The position numbers and the translations under genes were made by a program. Shown piece by piece: positions 11,305 through 19,963 of a DNA stretch of 64,000 bases. Origin of the DNA: Palaemon carinicauda (lineage: Eukaryota > Arthropoda > Malacostraca > Decapoda > Palaemonidae); assembly GCF_036898095.1 (NCBI RefSeq), contig NC_090744.1, forward strand, positions 92,103,131 through 92,167,130, given 5' to 3'. Every line of letters starts with the position of its first letter. Within the stretch, counting starts at the first letter, position 1. Under the pieces are notes generated by a model. That model was not told the origin of the DNA and did no database searches. It was given only the letters and a program-made list of their open reading frames with translations.

Positions 11305-12850
11305 TCATGAAGGTCTATTACCAGTTGGTTTTACATTGCTGTCATCACCACTATTTACATTGCTACCTTCCATTACCGGTGGATTCTCAACCTTGGGGGT
11401 GTTAGGAATAGTCTTATTTGTTATTACAGATATAGGATTGTCAATATTGTTATTATTTCTCTCCAGATACCTCCTCCTGGCATTACACTGAGCTTGATAA
11501 TGTCCAGGCTTATTGCACCAAAAACAGGTCCCATTACCTTTGCTCACATTACCAGACACTACCCTGTTTTTGGAGAAGAATCTAGAGGGCTCTCCATTTG
11601 AAATATTTCCCTGAGTCTTTTCATTCTTACAATAGGTTGGAACACCTGAATGCTTCACCCTGTTGTTAGCTACATTATTAGATTTATTATTACCATCATT
11701 TGGCTTGGCAGACTGGAAATCTAGACCCTGAGACCCAAAATTGCCGGACCCTGCTCGATGGGTTAAAATAAATTCATCGGCAATCTGAGTCGCTTTACTT
11801 AGATTAGCTGCTTTCACCTCTTCCAAGTATATCCTCAGTTCTTTACTACAATATTTCTTAAATTCTTCCAATAACATTAATTCCCTCAAGGAGGAGAAAG
11901 AGACTACCTGACGACTCTTCAGCCAATTATCAAATTGCTCCTCCTTGAGCCTAGCAAACTCAACATATGAAATGGAAGCATGCTTGCTAAAATTTCTAAA
12001 TTTTAGACGATAGGCCTCAGGGACAAGATCATAAGCCTTGAGGACCAACGCCTTTACTTTACCATAATCACGGGCTACGCCCTCCTCCAAAGAATTATAA
12101 ACCCTGATTGCCTTGCCCACCAGCCTACACTGAATTAAGACTGTCCACATCTCGGCGGGCCAAGACAACCTGGTAGCTACCCGTTCAAATGCCTTCCGGC
12201 ACATCTTTTTCATCAAATACAGGGACTAACTTCAAAGCTGCCCCTATATTAAATTTATCGACATATGGACCACAAGGAGTACTTAATTTATTAGGAACAT
12301 TTTGCAATTTAGCCAACTCCAAATTTACTTTAGCCATCTCTAGTTCATGTCTCCGCACCTTCTCGTTCTCCTCAAACTCAAGTTTCACTAACTCTATCCT
12401 CTTGCAAATTAATCTATATTCATAGTCCTCTTGAGACAACACAGGCTGCACTGGAACTACATTCTCCGGGACAGATTTTTCTACAAGAAATGGGTTTGTA
12501 GACACGTTAGCTTTATCTGGCAATTTAGCATTTCCTTCAAAAATAGTTCCAGTATGAGGGGGGTCCTCAAACAAAGAAAGGCCTGGATTCACACTCACAT
12601 CATCAATCATACTATCCTCGCGCTCTGAAACACTGTCAAAATCCCTAGCTAAATTATCTCCTTCAGCCATACCCTGAGCTACCTTATTCTCTACAGCTAA
12701 CAACAACTGGGCCTTAGTGTTCGCAGCCCTAAGTGGGACACCTAACCAGCGAGCACAACTCACCAAACACTCTTTACTTAATACAGGAAGATGCCTAAGA
12801 CAATCTGCTGATCCTAAAAATTCTGCGGGATCAAAAACATATTCACCCAT
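11305..12850 (-). pseudogene. Gypsy element 1 gag (capsid-nucleocapsid), one frameshift
   Basis: Start chosen at 12850 (MGEYVFDPAEFLG), 12 codons of unrelated sequence downstream of the longest possible start. The N-terminal half runs to about 12190 with a charged coiled-coil stretch (KLEFEENEKVRRHELEMAK). A single extra G near 12195 shifts the frame, and the capsid resumes in the next frame to 11305. The capsid C-terminal part has a SCAN-like series: YRLKFRNF, EEQFDNWL, LMLLEEFKKYCSKELRIYLEE. One zinc knuckle follows, CFWCNKPGHYQAQC. It ends with an in-frame TGA directly before pol. Gag would package element RNA. Confidence 0.85.
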
Positions 12851-12959
12851 GATTTCAAAATTAAAGGGGGAGTAAGGCAACACACTAAACAATAACAAAT
12901 ATTGGTAAATTCACTGAGCACCGATCCGCCAACCAAACCACCGAGTACACCCGAGTGCA

Positions 12960-12979
12960 ATCCTGGCAAGGTCGCCAAC
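12960..12979 (-). other. Primer binding site of Gypsy element 1
   Basis: Just inside the 5' LTR in element sense the sequence is TTGGCGACCTTGCCAGGATT. It begins TGGCGACC, which fits the CCA end of an arginine tRNA, with two differences from the site in Gypsy element 2. The exact tRNA is inferred. Confidence 0.65.
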
Positions 12980-14164
12980 TGTTACAACCTACCAGGTTGT
13001 AATGCAGGTTCTTAAATTCTCATGGATTGCAGTCGGTAAAAATACGTCAGTGATAAGGAAAGACGGAAACAAAGACCCAAGAAAACTTAACAATATTTAT
13101 TATAAACAAGAACAATAACTTAAATCAACCTTGTGAGATTAAATACACTTACACATATTCAAGACAAAAAATAATGGTTCTTGGGAACTCACAAGAAAAT
13201 AACCTAAAGCTACTACACTAAGCCCTAAACATGAGAAAATTCCAAGAGAGAAAACACTTAATAATAACGAGGTGGATCCAAAATACAGCTAGCCAAAGTC
13301 AATAACCTAATAATAAAAAGGAAGAAGGAAGTAGGAGATGAAAACAACGAAAACCTTAATATTCCTACCTATCTTACAAAACTAAACAATACAGAATTAA
13401 ACAGTTACACAACATAGCAATAGAACTCGTATATATAGAATTAGACAATTAATAATATATATAACTTCACCTCAAGTGAAGTACAGAAGGGGAGTTGAAT
13501 ACAGGGCCGTACTTAATCCATCAAGCCGCTATACTGAAGGGTAAAACTGTACGCCAGGCATTGAAGGGCAATCCACTTCCCTATAAAAGAGGAACGATAA
13601 TTTGTCTTACCTGGCGTCAGCCTCCCTACTTATCACCTCACGAGCCAGTTTGCTCTCACACTCGTACACAGCTGGACTGGAGGAATACGGCCAGTAAAAT
13701 CAAGGTTCAGTGTCGGGAAACAGCGTCGACACAATTCCCGTACAAATCCTCCGACGGGAACAAGTAGCAGAAAACTACCGTCGCAGATGACAGAGCATCT
13801 GCTAAACACTCATCAGAAGTGCGAAGGTAATTGCCAAAGTCGTCCTCCAAGACACCATGAATGCTGAGACGGGAAATAGTGTCGGTGAGAGCTTGTCAAG
13901 GCCCGAACTGCTTCACTGGTCGACCATGTCCACTCATCACCTTCCCAGCGTTCATCAACACTCACAGCAAAAAAAAAACAATCGTTAAAACGATAGTCCA
14001 CTAATACACAAAGGAGGAGGAGGAGGCGCAAAAACACTATTCAACAATCGGAGAGCCACTTACATTAACACTATAGTAAACAAACAACAAAAATACTTTA
14101 ACTTAAAAAGAAAAACAAGGCTGATTTAAATAAAATAAAGAAATAATTTTACTTTAACCTAATA
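12980..14164 (-). repeat. Gypsy element 1, 5' LTR
   Basis: 1185 bases and nearly identical to 6398-7584. Visible differences are one A/G change near 13379, a missing C near 13911, and a shorter A run near 13970. It carries the transcription start region of the element. The target duplication ATTTC follows at 14165-14169. Confidence 0.95.
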
Positions 14165-14259
14165 ATTTCCATGGTGGATGATATTTCCATTTTCATACAT
14201 TAAAGCAAAAATCTGTTGGCGTCCTGTTCCAAGTCTTCTATTCATCAATTTAATTCTTC

Positions 14260-14262
<3 letters not shown>
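14165..14262 (-). pseudogene. LINE fragment on the far side of Gypsy element 1
   Basis: Reads GRQQIFALMYENGNIIHH on the minus strand, the linker preceding the RT domain of RTE-like LINEs, and joins in sense with 6118-6397. It is cut off on the right by an AT microsatellite (14263-14321). Confidence 0.7.

Positions 14263-14321
<59 letters not shown>
14263..14321. repeat. (AT)n microsatellite
   Basis: About 58 bases of (TA)n ending in TACATATACATATATAC, immediately bordering the LINE fragment. Confidence 0.95.
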
Positions 14322-14322
<1 letters not shown>

Positions 14323-14784
14323 CTTACGAAGATGGTCGTCATGAGAGTAGATTATTTCATTAGTGTAGTTTATTTGTGTATTTAAGATATGTATACCCAG
14401 CTCGTATGGTGGGTTCCACTCATGTAGGATTAAGTAAAGTATATACGTTACATAAGAATGTCGTCATTCATTTAGTTATATTTTCATTCAGTTCAATACA
14501 TGTAAATGTAAGTTAGATTAAATAATCAAATTTCTATTTAACATAGTTTTGTTACGATGTGTTATGTAAACTTGTTTAGGTCAGCTGTATGAAACACGCG
14601 AGGTAGCACGAGGGATTATGTCATTTTCATTTTTCCACGTCGTTAGAAAAAGGAGGAAGGTTTTGATTAAGATTTTCTCTTTTTTTAATGTTACGAGAGG
14701 CGGTAGGTGGAGTTAGCTGAGAGTATTACCCTTGCCATGTGGTGATGGTACCCTGCTTCAAATATTGTCGAGTTAGTAACCTGA
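14322..14784. other. Non-coding stretch before the hAT element
   Basis: AT-rich with no supported ORF, tRNA-like fold or recognisable repeat. It is the left flank of the hAT insertion. Confidence 0.5.
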
Positions 14785-14860
14785 CAGGGACGTGCAGAGA
14801 ACTTTTTCAGGGCAAAAATATAGAAATGAATGAGGCTTAATACATACCAGCAGCGGTCAA

Positions 14861-14909
14861 TGTGGAGGATTTATTTTTGCTTTATTTTTATTTTTGTTTT
14901 GCCAAATCC

Positions 14910-14972
<63 letters not shown>

Positions 14973-15970
14973 TTGTGTTAGCGAGCGAAAGTAGTTAGTG
15001 TAACGATCGTTTGTGGTGAGGAAGACTGTTGGTATAAATGAGATTGTTTGTTTACATTTTTAGTAAGGTTACGACAGTGGTGAATGTTTCGGAGCGAATG
15101 CTTTTTTATTTGACTGCAGCATAAGGCAGTTGTGTGAGAGCTGGATTATATATATATTTTTTCGACCAGCGTGGAAGTGTTTTTTGATTTTCAAAGTAAG
15201 TACAGTTTTGTTTATCTTTGCTTGTCGTGATTGTGAATGATAGGAACAATTTATTATTTATCTTTGATTATAGTGCGATAGTTCAGTTAGCTAGAAGTGT
15301 TCGTAAGTGTTTTTCTTTTTTATTTTGGCAGGCTGCGATTCCTCCTTTGGAGAGACCGAATTTTGAAAGTGGATTTATTGTTGATGACCTGGCCTGTATT
15401 AAGATTTTGTTTGTACTGCTCATTTGACTGCTCAACTGTTGACGACCTGGCCTGTGTATTTGGATTGATGATGATGATGATGATACTGGCACCTGTGACT
15501 CAAGGTGTTGAGGCCGATATGGCATAGAGAGAGAGACTCCTGTTTACCATATAGTGGTAGTTGCCTTGAAAAGACAGTTCGGCTTGTGTGTGGCGTCAGT
15601 GCTGGTGTCGCAATATTTATAAACATATATTTTGAGTTGGTGTGCGGTTTAGATTTAAGTTTGTTAGGGTTTTTTGCGTTTATTTGGATGGGGTTTATGG
15701 TATATATAGTGTAAAGTTTTTGATGCTGGTGATTCTAGTTTAAAGTGTTAAGTTTTGATTAGTTTAAAGTTTTTTTTGGATGGTTTGGTTTGATTTATTA
15801 TAGTTTGTAAGAAATATATAGTTTTAAGGTCATGTTTTTGTTTTGTTTTTGTCCTTTTGTCCAAGAGTCCCGCTGCTGATAACGTAAGGGGAAAGGTTGT
15901 ATTGAGGAGACATTGGTCTGTTTAGAGTGATTCAAGGGTGTGGGGGTTGTTTTTGCAACATCCCGCCACA
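14861..15970 (+). repeat. 5' LTR of the gag-only element
   Basis: 1110 bases from TGTGGAGG to CCGCCACA, a TGTGG..CCACA terminal inverted repeat. It includes a (GT)n(GA)n microsatellite at 14911-14970, a TATATATA run near 15150 and two near-identical GACCTGGCCTGT units about 50 bases apart (near 15387 and 15447). Small plus- and minus-strand frames here recur exactly in the other LTR and are not genes. Confidence 0.93.
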
Positions 15971-15976
15971 TTATTT

Positions 15977-15994
15977 TGGCGCCCGAACAGGGAC
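15977..15994 (+). other. Primer binding site, lysine-tRNA type
   Basis: TGGCGCCCGAACAGGGAC begins six bases after the LTR. This 18-mer is the complement of the 3' end of lysine tRNA used by many retroelements. It differs from the arginine-type sites of the two Gypsy elements nearby. Confidence 0.9.
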
Positions 15995-16073
15995 TGCTGA
16001 GGTGGGATAGAAGCTGGACTGTTGGACGAAGGACGGAATTAGGTTAAGAATTTAGGATTAAGGTTGATGAAAA

Positions 16074-17864
16074 ATGGAAGAGCAGAACAAGTTACTGAAG
16101 GAGGAATTGCGGCTGAGTAAGGAGCGTGAGGAGAGGTTGCTAATAGAGAATGAGAGGTTGAACTGGGAGAATGCGGCGATGCAGAAGGAGCTTAGGGAGT
16201 TAAAGGGGACAGTAGAGAGAGTGGAAGAATGTGTTGAGATGAGGATGCGAGAGAATGAAGAACGAATGGAGAAACGAATGGAAGATATGATGGGGCAAGT
16301 CATGGGGATGATGAAAACTATAATGGGTGAAGGTGCAGTCGGAGGAGTGTCCTCAGCTTCGGGTAATGGGTTGGTAGTGAAAGAGAAGGTTAAGGTAGGT
16401 GATAATGGGAAAGGAAGTGATAGTGATAGTAGTAATAGTGATGGTGATATTGAAGATAAGGGAATTAGGCATAGTAAGGATGAACAGAAAGGGGAGAGGA
16501 AAGATGAAAGGAAAGGTAAAAGTGATGTGAAGAAAGAGAAGAAAAAGTATCAGGCTGATAGCAAGGACGATCGTGAATGGGTGAAAGTGGTAAGTAAGAA
16601 AAAGGGTAAGAAGGGAATGGTTAAGGATAGGAATTTAAGTGTGGAAGTGGATTCATTATATTCGAATGAGGAAGAAGGTAACCAGGGAGTAGACAGTGAT
16701 GATAGCAGTGAGAATGAACGTGATGTGTGTAAGACTGTGTTTATGAGAGAGGTACCTCGGTGTGAAAGGTTCAATGAGCATAGCAGTAGGGATGTAAATG
16801 ATTTTTTCAAGGAGTATGAGAGGTATTGTCAGGATAAGTATGGTGATAGTAAAAGAGTTTGGGCTAGGGAGTTAGGAGAATATTTGACTGGGTATTTGTT
16901 GACGATGTATGGAGTGATAATGAGTGTAGGGGACGTTGATTATGAAAGTGTGAAAACGAGAATAATTGAGCAGGTAAAACGTATGAAAGGGAGTGTTAAG
17001 TATAAGCGTAAAAATGATTTTGATGAGGCAAGGATGAATGCAGGAGAAGCTATATCAATATACGTATGTAGGTTGGAAACTTTAGCTAGGAAGAAGTATG
17101 GGGATGAAGGTATAAATGAGAATAAGGAGTTAATGAGGAAGTTTTTGGCAACAGTACCTGAGAATGTGTGTGAATTTATTAATTTGAAACGCAAAGAGAA
17201 AATGAGGTGGACGCAAGAGAGATTGACATGGGATGATATACTAGAGATAGTTGAGGATTATGAGTTAGATAGGTGCATGAAAGAAAGTAAATCTGTGAGT
17301 GTAAGAACTGGAATGGAAGAAAGTGTAATAGAATTTGGTAGTTATAAGGACGCAATTTTGAGAGGACCAATGAGGGTAGCTGATAATGTAGTAGATAGGA
17401 GTGTTAGGGCGAGTAATGTGGGAATACCTGTAAGGACAAATGAAGGGTTTAGGCAAGGGAATCAGGTTTGGAGGGATAGGAGTGCTAGTGCGCCGCAAGA
17501 TAGGTCAGATAGTCGTGTCCGTAATGAAAAGTGTTATAGGTGTGGAAAGGAAGGTCATAAGAAGAATGAATGTAGATGGGCATTAGGAGCATGTTTCGGG
17601 TGTGGAGAGACAGGGCATCGTATTAGCGACTGTAAGAAAGAGAAAGTGATTAAGTGTTATCGGTGTGGTATGACTGGGCACGTAGCAAGTGGATGTAGGA
17701 GTAATCGTATGAATGTGATTTGTGGTAATTGTGGTAAGGATGGTCATTATGCTAGAATGTGCAAGGAGCCGCGGGGTAAGTGTACTGAATGTGGTGCAGA
17801 TGGGCATGTAGCTAGGGTATGTAGGAAGAAGGGAATAAGTCAGCCAGGATGTTCGGGAAACTAG
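16074..17864 (+). CDS. Gag polyprotein with five zinc knuckles
   Basis: An intact frame of 596 codons. Residues 1-85 form a charged coiled coil (LLIENERLNWENAAMQKEL). Residues 100-220 are Ser/Asp/Lys-rich. A capsid-like block spans about 230-400 (DVNDFFKEYERYCQDKYGD, ISIYVCRLETLARKKYG). Five CCHC knuckles begin near 487: CYRCGKEGHKKNEC, CFGCGETGHRISDC, CYRCGMTGHVASGC, CGNCGKDGHYARMC and CTECGADGHVARVC. Retrotransposon gags normally have one or two, so five is unusual. It should coat and package element RNA in cytoplasmic particles. The open frame without damage suggests selection or a young copy. The next frame overlaps by 16 bases at -1. Confidence 0.9.
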   Translation: MEEQNKLLKEELRLSKEREERLLIENERLNWENAAMQKELRELKGTVERVEECVEMRMRENEERMEKRMEDMMGQVMGMMKTIMGEGAVGGVSSASGNGLVVKEKVKVGDNGKGSDSDSSNSDGDIEDKGIRHSKDEQKGERKDERKGKSDVKKEKKKYQADSKDDREWVKVVSKKKGKKGMVKDRNLSVEVDSLYSNEEEGNQGVDSDDSSENERDVCKTVFMREVPRCERFNEHSSRDVNDFFKEYERYCQDKYGDSKRVWARELGEYLTGYLLTMYGVIMSVGDVDYESVKTRIIEQVKRMKGSVKYKRKNDFDEARMNAGEAISIYVCRLETLARKKYGDEGINENKELMRKFLATVPENVCEFINLKRKEKMRWTQERLTWDDILEIVEDYELDRCMKESKSVSVRTGMEESVIEFGSYKDAILRGPMRVADNVVDRSVRASNVGIPVRTNEGFRQGNQVWRDRSASAPQDRSDSRVRNEKCYRCGKEGHKKNECRWALGACFGCGETGHRISDCKKEKVIKCYRCGMTGHVASGCRSNRMNVICGNCGKDGHYARMCKEPRGKCTECGADGHVARVCRKKGISQPGCSGN

Positions 17865-18547
17865 AGTGTAAGAGGGTTCAGCTGGGTGAGTCCTCCTGTG
17901 TGTGTGGAAGGAATAAGATCAATGTTTGTGAGAATGGGATGAGTAATTGGTTGGAAATGAGCAAGTATGAACCTAGTATGCATGAGAAATTAGGGCTGGA
18001 AAATAAACAATTAGTGTTAGTTGAATATAAGAAAAAGAGGCGTTTGAAAGTTTTAAGTGAGGAGAAAGTGCAAGGAAATTTTATAAGTAAAAGTGAGAAT
18101 AGAAATAAGTATGACAAGGGTGTAAATGTGCAAGTGTGTATGGAAGATAAATGTGTTAATACAGATGAATCATGGCTGAGTATGAATGATACCTATAGTG
18201 TGTGTGGCTTTTCCTTAGGTGATGTAAAAGAAAGGATGACGAATGCGAGAGTGAGAGATAGGAGAATGATTAGTAGTATGAATGAATCTTTTGCTAAAGT
18301 TGAGAATGTTTTTGATGAAATGGATGAACTGTTTACAGAAATGAGTGTAATTATAGGGCCAGATGAGAACGAGGTAGATATGATTGTACATGATATATTA
18401 GATGATAGGGATTTAGATAGGAATAGTGTTAATGTAGCTAATGATTGTGATAAGGAAGAAGTGAATGAGAGAGTATATGGAGGCCCAGTTACTCGGAGTA
18501 GAGGTCCCGTTCCCGACTGCGACTGGGTTATGAAAAAAATAATGTAA
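17849..18547 (+). CDS. Second frame of the gag-only element, unknown function
   Basis: 232 codons overlapping the end of gag by 16 bases in the -1 frame, where LTR elements usually shift into pol. No protease DTG, RT or integrase motif is visible. It is acidic in its second half (NVFDEMDELFTEM, DMIVHDILDDRDLDRN) and ends GGPVTRSRGPVPDCDW, a tail of the kind found at the C-terminus of Gypsy pol polyproteins, straight before the polypurine tract. It may be the two ends of a pol gene joined by an internal deletion, or an accessory protein. Several paired cysteines occur near the start. Function is not recognised. Confidence 0.6.
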   Translation: MFGKLECKRVQLGESSCVCGRNKINVCENGMSNWLEMSKYEPSMHEKLGLENKQLVLVEYKKKRRLKVLSEEKVQGNFISKSENRNKYDKGVNVQVCMEDKCVNTDESWLSMNDTYSVCGFSLGDVKERMTNARVRDRRMISSMNESFAKVENVFDEMDELFTEMSVIIGPDENEVDMIVHDILDDRDLDRNSVNVANDCDKEEVNERVYGGPVTRSRGPVPDCDWVMKKIM

Positions 18548-18575
18548 GTGTTGTGTGAGAAGGATTTGGCAAAGT

Positions 18576-18588
18576 AAGGGGGGAGGAA
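18576..18588 (+). other. Polypurine tract of the gag-only element
   Basis: AAGGGGGGAGGAA immediately before the right LTR. Its presence means the element kept all cis signals for reverse transcription. Confidence 0.85.
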
Positions 18589-18637
18589 TGTGGAGGATTT
18601 ATTTTTGCTTTATTTTTATTTTTGTTTTGCCAAATCC

Positions 18638-18702
<65 letters not shown>

Positions 18703-19663
18703 TTGTGTTAGCGAGCGAAAGTAGTTAGTGTAACGATCGTTTGTGGTGAGGAAGACTGTTGGTATAAATGAGATTGTTTGTTTACATTTTTAGTAAGGTT
18801 ACGACAGTGGTGAATGTTTCGGAGCGAATGCTTTTTTATTTGACTGCAGCATAAGGCAGTTGTGTGAGAGCTGGATTATATATATATTTTTTCGACCAGC
18901 GTGGAAGTGTTTTTTGATTTTCAAAGTAAGTACAGTTTTGTTTATCTTTGCTTGTCGTGATTGTGAATGATAGGAACAATTTATTATTTATCTTTGATTA
19001 TAGTGCGATAGTTCAGTTAGCTAGAAGTGTTCGTAAGTGTTTTTCTTTTTTATTTTGGCAGGCTGCGATTCCTCCTTTGGAGAGACCGAATTTTGAAAGT
19101 GGATTTATTGTTGATGACCTGGCCTGTATTAAGATTTTGTTTGTACTGCTCATTTGACTGCTCAACTGTTGACGACCTGGCCTGTGTATTTGGATTGATG
19201 ATGATGATGATGATACTGGCACCTGTGACTCAAGGTGTTGAGGCCGATATGGCATAGAGAGAGAGACTCCTGTTTACCATATAGTGGTAGTTGCCTTGAA
19301 AAGACAGTTCGGCTTGTGTGTGGCGTCAGTGCTGGTGTCGCAATATTTATAAACATATATTTTGAGTTGGTGTGCGGTTTAGATTTAAGTTTGTTAGGGT
19401 TTTTTGCGTTTATTTGGATGGGGTTTATGGTATATATAGTGTAAAGTTTTTGATGCTGGTGATTCTAGTTTAAAGTGTTAAGTTTTGATGAGTTTAAAGT
19501 TTTTTTTGGATGGTTTGGTTTGATTTATTATAGTTTGTAAGAAATATATAGTTTTAAGGTCATGTTTTTGTTTTGTTTTTGTCCTTTTGTCCAAGAGTCC
19601 CGCTGCTGATAACGTAAGGGGAAAGGTTGTATTGAGGAGACATTGGTCTGTTTAGAGTGATTC
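18589..19663 (+). repeat. 3' LTR of the gag-only element, 3'-truncated
   Basis: 1075 bases matching 14861-15933 with few differences: one T/G change near 19490 and a slightly longer GA run at 18639-18700. The terminal 37 bases, including the CCACA end, are absent. The next base begins hAT sequence. Confidence 0.9.
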
Positions 19664-19805
19664 TTTCAAATTTATCTAAACTAGCCATTAATAACTCAAG
19701 AAAGAGACAAACATAACTGATATCATAGGTACCAATGGGCTAATGTTTTTATGAACATAAAATCTACAGTACAGACTACCAGTAGAACTAGGAAATTTAG
19801 TAAAA

Positions 19806-19938
<133 letters not shown>

Positions 19939-19963
19939 ACTTTTACATAAATGATTGTGCTAT

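Larger units (their letters stand above)
6398..14164 (-). mobile_element. Gypsy element 1: near-intact Ty3/Gypsy LTR retrotransposon, Gmr1-like
   Basis: A complete LTR retrotransposon on the minus strand, flanked by the 5-base duplication ATTTC (6393-6397 and 14165-14169). The LTRs are 6398-7584 and 12980-14164. In element orientation the order is LTR, primer site, gag, stop, protease-integrase-RT-RNase H, polypurine tract, LTR. The two LTRs differ by about one substitution and two or three single-base indels over about 1186 bases, so the insertion is recent. Coding damage is limited to one base insertion in gag (near 12195) and the in-frame TGA between gag and pol. It inserted into an RTE-like LINE. 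Confidence 0.95.
3925..14262 (-). mobile_element. RTE-like LINE split into pieces by later insertions
   Basis: The minus-strand pieces are 14165-14262, 4922-6397 and 3951-4372, ending in a CAT-repeat tail at 3925-3950. They are separated by Gypsy element 1 (6398-14164), an AT microsatellite (5726-6038) and an AAT-tailed repeat (4373-4921). The protein reads across the Gypsy insertion: the piece right of it ends with FALMYENGNIIHH and the piece left of it resumes with IAEDFYTMLYNTN, the normal order of the linker before the RT domain. The same 3' end recurs at 62455-62690. The 5' end is lost or unrecognised beyond the microsatellite at 14263. Confidence 0.8.
14861..19663 (+). mobile_element. 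LTR-gag-LTR element without pol (TR-GAG-like)
   Basis: Plus-strand LTR element with LTRs at 14861-15970 and 18589-19663, a lysine-tRNA-type primer site, a long gag, a second frame of 232 codons, and a polypurine tract directly before the right LTR. There is no protease, RT, RNase H or integrase: the second frame ends with TRSRG and then the polypurine tract. It is therefore non-autonomous. The right LTR lacks its last 37 bases and joins hAT sequence at ATTC, present in both partners, pointing to a deletion at the junction. Confidence 0.9.

Noticed and set aside
6398..14164. Endogenous retrovirus or virus insertion
   Set aside because: No envelope gene is present in either Gypsy element; both are retrotransposons. 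I saw no sign of a crustacean virus genome in the window.
15218..15714. Cluster of small frames on both strands, repeated at 18948-19444
   Set aside because: They are LTR sequence of the gag-only element, duplicated by the LTR structure.
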